Source of the DNA: Kitasatospora aureofaciens
Lineage (GTDB): Bacteria; Actinomycetota; Actinomycetes; Streptomycetales; Streptomycetaceae
Assembly: GCF_001188955.3 (NCBI RefSeq)
Contig: NZ_JPRF03000034.1
Coordinates: 2,501 to 66,500 of the forward strand
Length of the DNA stretch: 64,000 nucleotides
Reading direction: 5' to 3'
A model generated the notes under the pieces. It saw only the letters and a program-made list of their open reading frames with translations. It ran no database searches and was not told the DNA's origin. The position numbers were made by a program, and so were the translations under genes. How positions within the stretch are numbered: the first letter of the stretch is position 1; each line of letters begins with the position of its first letter. Below, in pieces: positions 1-7,104 of this stretch.

Positions 1-42
1 GTCGGCGTTTGGTCAACTCCGCCCCCGCACAAGGGACTAGTC

Positions 43-798
43 ATGCCCAAAGTCCGCCGGCACGCTCTCGTCGCCGCCGCTTCCCTGCTGGCACTGCTCG
101 GCAGTGCCTCCCCGGCGCTCCCCGCCGCTCTGCCCGTCGCCGCCCCCGTCCTGGCCCCGATCACCGCGCACCACCACGGCAACGGCGTGCTGCACGGCAC
201 CAGCTCCAACTGGTCCGGGTACGCGGCCACGGGTGGCAAGTTCACCAGCGTCAAGGCCAGCTGGGTCCAGCCCGCCGTCTCCTGCACCAGCGCCGACGCC
301 TGGTCCGCGTTCTGGGTCGGTCTCGACGGCGACGGCAGCAAGACCGTCGAGCAGATCGGCACCGAGGCCGACTGCTCCAGTGGCTCTCCGGTGTACTCCT
401 CCTGGTACGAGATGTACCCGTCCTACCCGGTGAACTTCAGGAACTCCGTGCAGCCCGGCGACCACTTCACCGCGAGCGTCACCACCGACGGCGCCGGTTC
501 CTTCACCCTCACCCTGACCAACGCCACCGCCGGGTGGACCCGCTCCGTCAACAAGACCCTCCAGGACGCGACCCTGGCCTCCGCGGAGGTGATCGCCGAA
601 GCCCCGTCGAGCCTCTTCGGTGTTCTCCCGCTGGCCGACTTCGGCACCGTCGACTTCACCGGTGCCGACGTCAACGGGCAGAACCTCGGCGCTTCGAACG
701 CGTCGAGCATCGACATGGCGGAGGGAGGCGTCACCCGTACCACCACGTCGGAGGTCGGCAACGGCACCGACTTCTCGGTGACCTGGCACCACAGCTGA
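43..798 (+). CDS. Secreted G1 family (eqolisin-type) glutamic endopeptidase
   Basis: Secreted acid endopeptidase of the G1 (formerly A4) family, 251 residues. Residues 1-28 form a signal peptide with basic MPKVRRH and a Leu/Ala-rich core. The mature part shows the family landmarks: SSNWSGYA (about 54-61), FWVGLDG (90-96), VEQIGTE with the likely catalytic Gln104, YSSWYEMYP (118-126), and AEVIAEAP with the likely catalytic Glu186. Two Cys (81, 111) could pair. The ATG follows AAGGGA by eight bases. The gene stands alone; the next gene starts 194 bp downstream. Family assignment comes from motifs; the substrate is not predictable. Confidence 0.9.
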   Translation: MPKVRRHALVAAASLLALLGSASPALPAALPVAAPVLAPITAHHHGNGVLHGTSSNWSGYAATGGKFTSVKASWVQPAVSCTSADAWSAFWVGLDGDGSKTVEQIGTEADCSSGSPVYSSWYEMYPSYPVNFRNSVQPGDHFTASVTTDGAGSFTLTLTNATAGWTRSVNKTLQDATLASAEVIAEAPSSLFGVLPLADFGTVDFTGADVNGQNLGASNASSIDMAEGGVTRTTTSEVGNGTDFSVTWHHS

Positions 799-884
799 CG
801 CTCCTCCGGTAGCACCGTGCCGTCGGCCAGCCCGGTGGTGGTCGACGGCACCGCACCAGAAGGAGCCCCGCCGGGAGCCTTGCG

Positions 885-964
885 CCGAACCGTCCGTGCC
901 CCGAACCATCCACGGACCGAACCGACCACACGCCGAACCATCCGCGCGCAGAACCACCTGCCGG
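885..964. repeat. Five-copy tandem repeat with 16-bp period
   Basis: CCGAACC begins at 885, 901, 917 and 933, exactly 16 bp apart, and a degenerate fifth copy (CAGAACC) begins at 949. The following NNCC is also kept in the first four copies. The array ends 28 bp before the PfkB kinase start, in the 5' region of the kinase/HAD-GT20 operon. Copies on roughly one and a half helical turns could be regulator sites, but no regulator is known for them. Confidence 0.75.
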
Positions 965-992
965 ACCCGCCCCAGGGCCGTATGCTCACCGG

Positions 993-2006
993 ATGGAGGC
1001 CAACCCAGCGGTGCGATCGTACGAAGTGCTCGTCTCCGGGGCCTACTTCGCGGATCTGGTGTTCCACGGTCTGGCCCGGCCGGTGCAGCCGGGCACGGAG
1101 GTCTTCGCCGACGGCTTCGGCCTGGTGCCGGGCGGCGCGTACAGCCTGGCGATGGCGCTGCACCGACTGGGACGGCGGGTCCTCTGGAGTGCGGACTTCG
1201 GCACCGACCCGTTCAGCGCCCACGTGCTGGCCTGCGCCAGGCAGGAAGGGCTGGCCGAGGGTGCCTTCCGCCACCACCCCTTTCCGGTACGCAGCCTGAC
1301 CGTCGCCCTCGCCTGCGCCGACGACCGGGCGATGGTCAGCTTCCAGGACCCGGTCGACGCCCAGCCGCTCGCGCCCCTGCTCGGCCGCCTGCGCCCGCGC
1401 GTGCTGGTGCTGCCCCAACTCCGCTGGGACGAGGACACGGTGGTGGGACTCCGGGCGGCGCGACAGCTCGGCACGCTGGTGGTCATGGACTGCCACGACA
1501 CCCCGGCGACGCTCGACGACCCGGCCGTGCGCGAGGCCCTCGCCCTGGTCGACGTCTTCACCCCGAACGACGCGGAAGCCCTCCGCCTGACCGGTGCCGA
1601 CGGCCTGAGCGGCCTGGACGGCGCGATCGCCGCGCTCACCGCCCTGGTGCCCACCCTCGTGATCACGCGTGGCGCGCAGGGCGCGGTCGCGGTCCGGGAG
1701 GGCGAGCGGCACGACGCCCCGTCGGTCCGCTCCGGCGCCGCAATCGACCCGACGGCGGCGGGCGACTGCTTCAACGCCGGCCTGGTGCACGGGCTGCTCA
1801 ACGGCTGGAGCCTGCCCGACTGCCTCGCCGCGGCGACCCTCTGCGGAGCCGCGGCGACCACCGCCCCCGGCTCCAGCGCGGCCCTGGACGCCGCGGAGCT
1901 CGCCCACCAACTCGACCGCCACCTCGACCGGCCGCTCGACCAGGACCAGCACCGGCCGTCGCGGGCAACCACCAACGTGGGACGAACACTTCACCACCGG
2001 ACGTGA
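993..2006 (+). CDS. PfkB (ribokinase-like) family carbohydrate kinase
   Basis: ATP-dependent sugar or nucleoside kinase of the ribokinase/PfkB fold, 337 residues, cytoplasmic. The N-terminal substrate region reads GGAYSLAMALHRLGRRV (Gly-rich PfkB signature 1). The C-terminal anion-hole/catalytic motif is DPTAAGDCFNAG, with the catalytic Asp in AAGD. The HAD-GT20 gene starts 19 bp downstream, so the two are probably one transcript. PfkB genes beside a sugar-phosphate synthase and phosphatase are known in sucrose and mannosylfructose clusters, which suggests a sugar kinase feeding or salvaging a disaccharide. The substrate cannot be told from sequence. Confidence 0.88.
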   Translation: MEANPAVRSYEVLVSGAYFADLVFHGLARPVQPGTEVFADGFGLVPGGAYSLAMALHRLGRRVLWSADFGTDPFSAHVLACARQEGLAEGAFRHHPFPVRSLTVALACADDRAMVSFQDPVDAQPLAPLLGRLRPRVLVLPQLRWDEDTVVGLRAARQLGTLVVMDCHDTPATLDDPAVREALALVDVFTPNDAEALRLTGADGLSGLDGAIAALTALVPTLVITRGAQGAVAVREGERHDAPSVRSGAAIDPTAAGDCFNAGLVHGLLNGWSLPDCLAAATLCGAAATTAPGSSAALDAAELAHQLDRHLDRPLDQDQHRPSRATTNVGRTLHHRT

Positions 2007-2025
2007 TCGTGTTAGCGTCCCTCGG

Positions 2026-4239
2026 ATGTCGAGGATTCTGGTCACCGATCTGGACGGCACACTGCTCGGCGGCACCCCGGACGACCGGATCCGATTACGG
2101 GATGCCCTGGCCCGTCACCCCGAGGTCACGACGGTCTTCGCGACCGGCCGGGGACCGGCCTCGATCCGTGAGGTCCTCCGGGATCCGCTCGTCCCCCGGC
2201 CACGGTGGATCATCGCCGACGTGGGCGCCACCGTCATCGACGGCACCGACTTCACCCCCGTCGACCCGGTGCAGGAGCAGCTGCGGGCCGGCTGGCCTGG
2301 CCCCGACCGGGTCCGCGCCGCACTGCGCCGCTTCCCCGCGCTCGCCTACCAGCAGGGCGTCGTCCAGAACGGCCGCTGCTCCTACCACGTGGACCCGGAC
2401 GGGCTCACCGACGAACTCACCGGGGCCGTCGAGGCCCTCGGTTGCACCTGGGTGTACTCCGCGGACCGCTACTTCGACGTCCTGCCGCCGAGTGCCTCCA
2501 AGGGCAACGCCCTCCGCGCCCTGGCCGCGAAGCTGGGCTGGCAGCGCGAGCACATCCTGGTCGCCGGGGACTCCCTCAACGACCTCTCGCTGTTCCGCCT
2601 GGGCACCCACGCGGTGGTGGTCGCCGGGGCGGAACGCGCCCTGCTCACCGCCCTCGCCGAGGACGCCCTCGTCCACCGCGCCGACCGGGCCGGGGCGGGC
2701 GGCATCCACGCGGCGCTCCGGAAGCTCCGCTGGCTCTCCGCCGACCGCGACCCCGACCCCGACCCCGCGCCCGGCTCCACCTCCCGCCCCGGCTCGCGGC
2801 ACGCCGTCGGTCCGAACTCGCTCGTGGTCGCCTACCACCGCCCCCCGCTGCACTGGAACGGCGACGACTGGCAGCCCCCCAGCAGCCCCAACGGCATCCT
2901 GCCCACCCTGAGCAGCGCCTTCGCCGACGGCCTGCCGGGCGTCTGGGTCACCGCCCTGACCGGACGCGACCGGCTCGCCCCGCTCCCGCAGCCCACCACC
3001 CTGCCGCTGTCCCCCGTCCCGCTGGACACCGCCACCTGGCACGGCTACTTTCACCGCGCCTGCAAGGAGACGCTCTGGCCGGTGCTGATGTCCGAGCCGG
3101 ACCGGTCCGTCCACGACGAACGGGCCTGGGCCGACTACCGCAGGGTCAACGCGCGCTTCGCCGAGCACATCAGCGGCCAGGCCGCGCCCGGCGCCACCGT
3201 CTGGCTCCACGACTACAACCTGTGGCTCGTCCCCGGCCTGCTGCGCCGCCTCCGCCCCGACCTCAGAACCGGGCTGTTCCACCACACCCCCTTCCCGGCC
3301 CCCGAGGTCTTCGACACCCTCCTCGTCGCCGACGAGCTGCGCCGGTCACTGGGTTGCCTCGACTGGGCGGGCTTCCACACCGAGGACTTCGCCGAGCGCT
3401 TCCGCCGGACCCTGGCCGGACGGTCCGACCCGCCGCACACCGCCGTCCACCCCCTGGGGATCGACCGGCCGTTCGTCGAGGAGCTCGCCCGCCGCCGCGC
3501 GGCCCACCTCCCCGCGGCCCACCTCCCCGCGGCTCACCGCCACCCGGCCTCCGGCCGCCTGGTGCTGTCGGTCGAACGCCTCGACTACGCCAAGGCCCCG
3601 ATCCAGAAGGTCGACGCCATCGACCACCTGCTCTCCCAGCGGCCCGAGCTGCGAGGCCGGCTCACCTTCCGGCTGGTCTGCCCGCCGCCCGAGCCCGGCA
3701 TCACCGCCTACGACACCACCCGCCGCCGCCTCGAACAGCGTGTCGCCGACGTCAACGCCACCTGGAAGAAGGGGACTTGGCTGCCGGTCGACTACCTGCC
3801 CCGCGGCCTGTCCGCCGCCGAGGTGATCGACGAGTACCTGGCCGCCGACGTCCTCTGGGTGACGTCCCTCCAGGACGGGATGAACCTCACCGCCAAGGAG
3901 TTCACCGCCGCCCAGGCCGCCCTGCTCACCGACCCCCGCTCGCGCACCGGCCCGGGCCCGGGCGTCCTGGTGCTCTCCCGCCACACCGGCGCGGCCGCCG
4001 AACTCGGCCCGGCCGCCCTGCTCACCGACCCCCGCTCGCGCGACGACCTCAGCGCTGTCCTCGCCCGCGCCCTCGACCTCGGCCCCGCCGAACGGCGCGC
4101 CCGGATGGACCGGCTCTCCCGGCTCCTCGGCCACGAACGCCCGGCCGACTGGGCCGCCCGCATCGTCGACGGCATCCGCACCTGCACCCCCGGCCGCACC
4201 CCTGCCGGCACCCCCGACCCCGCCGCACCAACGGCCTGA
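2026..4239 (+). CDS. Fused HAD sugar-phosphate phosphatase and GT20 glycosyltransferase
   Basis: Two-domain enzyme, 737 residues. The N-terminus (1 to about 250) is an S6PP/MPGP-type HAD phosphatase: DLDGT at 8-12, ASKGNALRAL, and GDSLND. The C-terminus (about 265-720) is a GT20 synthase of the trehalose-6-phosphate/glucosylglycerol-phosphate type: WLHDYNLWLVPG, GLFHHTPFPAPEVF, VERLDYAKAPIQK and LQDGMNLTAKEF. The phosphatase-first order matches bifunctional glucosylglycerol-phosphate synthase/phosphatases, not the usual OtsA-OtsB order. The likely role is making a glycosylated osmolyte from a nucleotide sugar and a phosphorylated acceptor, then dephosphorylating it. The start was chosen at MSRILVTDLDG; longer starts add low-complexity sequence. 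Within the GT20 part, AALLTDPRSR is encoded twice, 87-90 bp apart, and HLPAAHLPAAH is a short tandem repeat. Confidence 0.85.
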   Translation: MSRILVTDLDGTLLGGTPDDRIRLRDALARHPEVTTVFATGRGPASIREVLRDPLVPRPRWIIADVGATVIDGTDFTPVDPVQEQLRAGWPGPDRVRAALRRFPALAYQQGVVQNGRCSYHVDPDGLTDELTGAVEALGCTWVYSADRYFDVLPPSASKGNALRALAAKLGWQREHILVAGDSLNDLSLFRLGTHAVVVAGAERALLTALAEDALVHRADRAGAGGIHAALRKLRWLSADRDPDPDPAPGSTSRPGSRHAVGPNSLVVAYHRPPLHWNGDDWQPPSSPNGILPTLSSAFADGLPGVWVTALTGRDRLAPLPQPTTLPLSPVPLDTATWHGYFHRACKETLWPVLMSEPDRSVHDERAWADYRRVNARFAEHISGQAAPGATVWLHDYNLWLVPGLLRRLRPDLRTGLFHHTPFPAPEVFDTLLVADELRRSLGCLDWAGFHTEDFAERFRRTLAGRSDPPHTAVHPLGIDRPFVEELARRRAAHLPAAHLPAAHRHPASGRLVLSVERLDYAKAPIQKVDAIDHLLSQRPELRGRLTFRLVCPPPEPGITAYDTTRRRLEQRVADVNATWKKGTWLPVDYLPRGLSAAEVIDEYLAADVLWVTSLQDGMNLTAKEFTAAQAALLTDPRSRTGPGPGVLVLSRHTGAAAELGPAALLTDPRSRDDLSAVLARALDLGPAERRARMDRLSRLLGHERPADWAARIVDGIRTCTPGRTPAGTPDPAAPTA

Positions 4240-4376
4240 CTCCGCCAATCCGCCGATCCGCCAACACCTGCACGGTTCACGGCCCGGTCCGAGCGTTCTC
4301 ATGAACTACCTCTTGCCCGTGGAGGCTTGGTGAGGGAATCATGACAGCCCTCACACAAGCGGGGAGTTGAGACCTC

Positions 4377-5660
4377 ATGGGCGCCGTGATGGCCGGCACC
4401 GAAGTGGCACGGCAGGCGGCCTCGGCGAGTCGCCGTCAGCTGGCGGTCCTCCTGACCGCCAAGACGATCTCGGACATCGGCTACGCGCTCGACTTCATCT
4501 GCCTGTCCGTCTTCGTCTGGGAGCACAGCCGGTCGACGCTGGAGACCGGGCTGGTCAGCGTGGCGCTGTACTCCGGTGCGATTGTGGGCGGCCGACTCGG
4601 GCACCGCTACGGGGACCGCTGGGACCGCCGTCGGATGATGATCGGCGCCGACCTCGCCCGGGCCGGCATGCTGGCTCTGCTGGCCGTCCTGCCGACGGGC
4701 GTGCAGAACTGGTGGCTGTACCCGGCGGTGGTGGTGATCGGCACCGGGCGCTCGGTGTTCGAGGCCACGCTGTCCGCCGCCACACCCGTGCTGGCCGGCC
4801 CGCGCACCCCGTCGGTGAACAGCGCGCTGGCCGGCCTCAAGGGGGTGGCCTTCATGGTCGGCATGGGACTCGCCGCCGTCCTGGTCCCGGTGGCCGGGTA
4901 CCGCTGGGTGTTCGGGCTGGACGCGGCCAGCTACACGCTCTCCGCGGTGGTGCTGCTCGCACTGCGCCTGCGGATGCGGGAGCCGGACGGCCGTGCCGCC
5001 GCGGCCCGGGACCGCTCCGGCGCCTGGCCGCTGCTGGTGGCGGCCGGCGTGGCCGGCCTGGTCGTGCTGCGCGGGCTGGACGCGTTCGGCAGCGCCTCCC
5101 AGCACGTCGGACTGCCCCTGCTGGGCACCGAGCTGCGCCCGACCGAGCCCGCCGTGGTCTCCGGTGCGGTGTGGGGCAGTTGGGCGGCCGGGTTGCTGCT
5201 GGCGAGCTTCGTGCTGCGACCGCTGGCGAAGCGCCTCGTCGAGCGCGCGCCGGCCCCGGTGTACTGCGTCGCCACCATGGTGATGTCGCTGGGCTTCATC
5301 GGGGTGTTCTGGCTCGACGGCTGGTGGCCGCGGCTGCTGGCGGCCGCCGGGGCCGGGCTGGGCGACGCGCTGAGCGAGATCACCTACAAGCAGTCCCTCC
5401 AGCAACTGCCCGACGGGCGGCGGGGAAGGGCGTTCGGGCTGTCCCAGATCACGGTCAACGCGGGCTTCATGTCCGGCCTCCTGGTCACGAGCCTGGTCCT
5501 GCAACCGGACTGGGTGGCGCAGTGGGTGCTGCTGCTGCACGGCGTGCCGCTGCTGGTGGCCGGCTGGATGGCGGTCGGCGCGGCCCGCACCGCCCGTACG
5601 GCCGCCCGCGCCGTCGGCACGGTCGGGCCCGCCGCCGGCACGGTCGGGCCCGCCTCATGA
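4377..5660 (+). CDS. MFS transporter, probable exporter of the small-peptide locus
   Basis: Integral membrane transporter, 427 residues, with about 12 hydrophobic segments. The loop GRLGHRYGDRWDRRRMM between TM2 and TM3 is the MFS signature and resembles the MFS_3 (EntS-like) drug or siderophore exporters. The C-terminus is an Ala/Gly/Val-rich repeat (TVGPAAGTVGPAS). The ATG follows GGGGAG. The stop overlaps the next start (ATGA), so it is translationally coupled to the class V aminotransferase. By position it is the likely exporter for the product of 4377-11072; that role is inferred. Confidence 0.85.
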   Translation: MGAVMAGTEVARQAASASRRQLAVLLTAKTISDIGYALDFICLSVFVWEHSRSTLETGLVSVALYSGAIVGGRLGHRYGDRWDRRRMMIGADLARAGMLALLAVLPTGVQNWWLYPAVVVIGTGRSVFEATLSAATPVLAGPRTPSVNSALAGLKGVAFMVGMGLAAVLVPVAGYRWVFGLDAASYTLSAVVLLALRLRMREPDGRAAAARDRSGAWPLLVAAGVAGLVVLRGLDAFGSASQHVGLPLLGTELRPTEPAVVSGAVWGSWAAGLLLASFVLRPLAKRLVERAPAPVYCVATMVMSLGFIGVFWLDGWWPRLLAAAGAGLGDALSEITYKQSLQQLPDGRRGRAFGLSQITVNAGFMSGLLVTSLVLQPDWVAQWVLLLHGVPLLVAGWMAVGAARTARTAARAVGTVGPAAGTVGPAS

Positions 5661-6799
5661 GCGGGAGACGCCGACAGGGCGGTCCCACCGGCGACGTCTA
5701 CCTCGACTACGCCGGGCTGGGCCGGCTGCGGCCCGCCGCCGTCGCCGCCATGCGCACCGCCCTGGACGAGGTGCTTCCGTACGGCAGTGCCGAGGTCGGC
5801 CGCCTGTTCGGCGCCCGGAACGCCGCCCGGCAGTCCGTCGCCCGGCTGCTCGGCTGCACGCCCGAGGAGGTCGCCTTCGTCCCGAACACCTCGACCGCCA
5901 TCCACCTGGTGGCCGACGGACTGGACTGGCGACCGGGCGACCAGGTCGTGCTGTTCGACCGGGACTTCCCGGCGAACGTCCGGCCCTGGCTGCGACTGCG
6001 CCGCTACGGCGTCGAGCCGGTCTGGGTGCCGATGCGTGACGGCGGCTACCGGATCGAGGACGTGGCCGCGGCCGTCGGCCCGGCCACCCGCCTCGTGGCG
6101 GTCAGCCACGTCAACTTCGCCACCGGCTTCCGCTCCGACCTCGACCGGATCTGCGAACTGGCCGCCGAGGTCGGGGCGCTGGTCTGCGTGGACGCCGTGC
6201 AGAGCTTCGGCGCGCTGCCGCTGTCGGTGGCCGGGACCCCGGTGGACTTCCTGGCCGCGGGCGCGCACAAGTGGCTGTGCGGGCCACCGGGCACCGGGGT
6301 GTTCTACTGCCGGGCCGACCGGCTGGAGCTGCTGCGCTCCACGCCCACGGGCTGGTTCGGCTACCAGGGCGCCGCGGAGGTGTCCAAGGGGCCCGGGCAC
6401 CTGCGCTACGACCTGCCCGAGCGGGCCGCGACCGCCCGGGTCGAGGGCGGGATGTACGACCTGGTGGGCATGGCCGGGCTCGCCGCCGCACTGGCCGAGC
6501 TGGAGGAGACCGGCATCACCGCGGTCGCCGAGCGGGTGCGGACCCTGGCCGACCGGCTGCGCACCGGGATCGCCGGGCTCGGGTACGAGCCGGCGCTCCC
6601 GCCGGACGGCACCGGGCACTCGGGCGTCGTGAGTTTCACCGGGCGCCGGACGGAGGGCGTGGATATCGTCCGGCGATTGACGTCGGCCGGAATACACGTC
6701 TCCGTTCCGGACGGCTGGGTCCGCGTCTCCCCCCATTTCTGGACAAGCGATGAAGAAGTGTCGGAGATTCTCTCGGAGCTTGCCGTGCACAAGCCTTGA
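5657..6799 (+). CDS. Class V aminotransferase-fold PLP enzyme (isopenicillin N epimerase/cysteine desulfurase-like)
   Basis: PLP enzyme of the aminotransferase class V superfamily, 380 residues. VPNTSTAIHLV (75-85) is the phosphate-binding region, VCVDAVQSFG carries Asp179, which pairs with the PLP nitrogen, and AGAHKWLCGP carries the Schiff-base Lys205. AHKWLCGP is closest in style to CefD-like epimerases and related C-S or desulfurase enzymes. It overlaps the MFS gene by 4 nt and precedes the 32-residue peptide gene by 91 bp. In this context it may epimerise, transaminate or desulfurise a residue of the peptide; sequence does not decide which. The last 170 bp are visibly less GC-rich than the rest. 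Confidence 0.87.
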   Translation: MSGRRRQGGPTGDVYLDYAGLGRLRPAAVAAMRTALDEVLPYGSAEVGRLFGARNAARQSVARLLGCTPEEVAFVPNTSTAIHLVADGLDWRPGDQVVLFDRDFPANVRPWLRLRRYGVEPVWVPMRDGGYRIEDVAAAVGPATRLVAVSHVNFATGFRSDLDRICELAAEVGALVCVDAVQSFGALPLSVAGTPVDFLAAGAHKWLCGPPGTGVFYCRADRLELLRSTPTGWFGYQGAAEVSKGPGHLRYDLPERAATARVEGGMYDLVGMAGLAAALAELEETGITAVAERVRTLADRLRTGIAGLGYEPALPPDGTGHSGVVSFTGRRTEGVDIVRRLTSAGIHVSVPDGWVRVSPHFWTSDEEVSEILSELAVHKP

Positions 6800-6841
6800 C
6801 GGCACCGTTCCGGTCCGCGAAGAATATCGCTCAACCGCTTC

Positions 6842-6866
6842 GCCGGTCCGAATAATCCGGACCGGC
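6842..6866. terminator. 9-bp perfect stem-loop ahead of the peptide gene
   Basis: GCCGGTCCG (6842-6850) pairs perfectly with CGGACCGGC (6858-6866) across a 7-nt AT-rich loop. It lies between the aminotransferase stop and the peptide start, 24 nt before the ATG. It could terminate or process the upstream message. A further CCGGTCCG copy lies near 6810. Confidence 0.6.
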
Positions 6867-6890
6867 CCGTGAAAAGAGAGGGGTTGCGAA

Positions 6891-6989
6891 ATGGCTTACG
6901 AGACCTGGGAGTCCCTGGAGGACGAGGTCGAGATCAGCACTGGTGCGGCGGACTGCTGGACCTGTCTGATCGACGACGCCGGCGTCTGA
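6891..6989 (+). CDS. Small 32-residue peptide, candidate RiPP precursor
   Basis: Short ORF encoding 32 residues with an acidic N-terminal half (MAYETWESLEDEVEISTG) and a C-terminal segment ADCWTCLIDDAGV containing a C-W-T-C motif. Net charge is strongly negative, with no basic residues. GAGAGGGG lies about seven bases before the ATG. The layout (acidic Leu/Glu leader, small-residue boundary TGAAD, short Cys-bearing tail) is that of a ribosomal peptide precursor. It is flanked by hairpins at 6842-6866 and 7009-7052, a common way to set precursor mRNA apart from enzyme mRNA. The flanking PLP enzyme, peptidase and exporter support the reading. I recognise no named RiPP family in it; coding status is inferred from RBS, context and composition. 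Confidence 0.68.
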   Translation: MAYETWESLEDEVEISTGAADCWTCLIDDAGV

Positions 6990-7008
6990 TTCCGGCACTC
7001 CACGAATA

Positions 7009-7052
7009 CCCCGCGATGGAATTCATGGCTCGCTCGGAATTCCATCGCGGGG
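7009..7052. terminator. 16-bp perfect inverted repeat after the peptide gene
   Basis: CCCCGCGATGGAATTC (7009-7024) is matched without mismatch by GAATTCCATCGCGGGG (7037-7052), with a 12-nt loop. It begins 19 nt after the peptide stop and ends 52 nt before the start of the duplicated TPR gene. There is no T-run, as is usual in actinobacteria. It probably acts as a partial terminator or mRNA stabiliser so that the peptide message exceeds that of the downstream enzymes. Confidence 0.85.
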
Positions 7053-7104
7053 CATCTTGCCGATCGCCCGGAGCCCGGCCCACGAAAAGCAGAGGAACTA
7101 CCGC

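Noticed and set aside
885..964. Possible CRISPR array
   Set aside because: The unit is only 16 bp, with no repeat-spacer alternation and no cas genes nearby.
2026..4239. Plain trehalose-6-phosphate synthase (OtsA) call
   Set aside because: The HAD domain comes first and the GT20 motifs are diverged, so a specific OtsA name is not justified.
4301..4333. Ten-codon ORF (MNYLLPVEAW) upstream of the MFS gene
   Set aside because: No convincing ribosome site and too short to distinguish from chance; possible leader peptide but unsupported.
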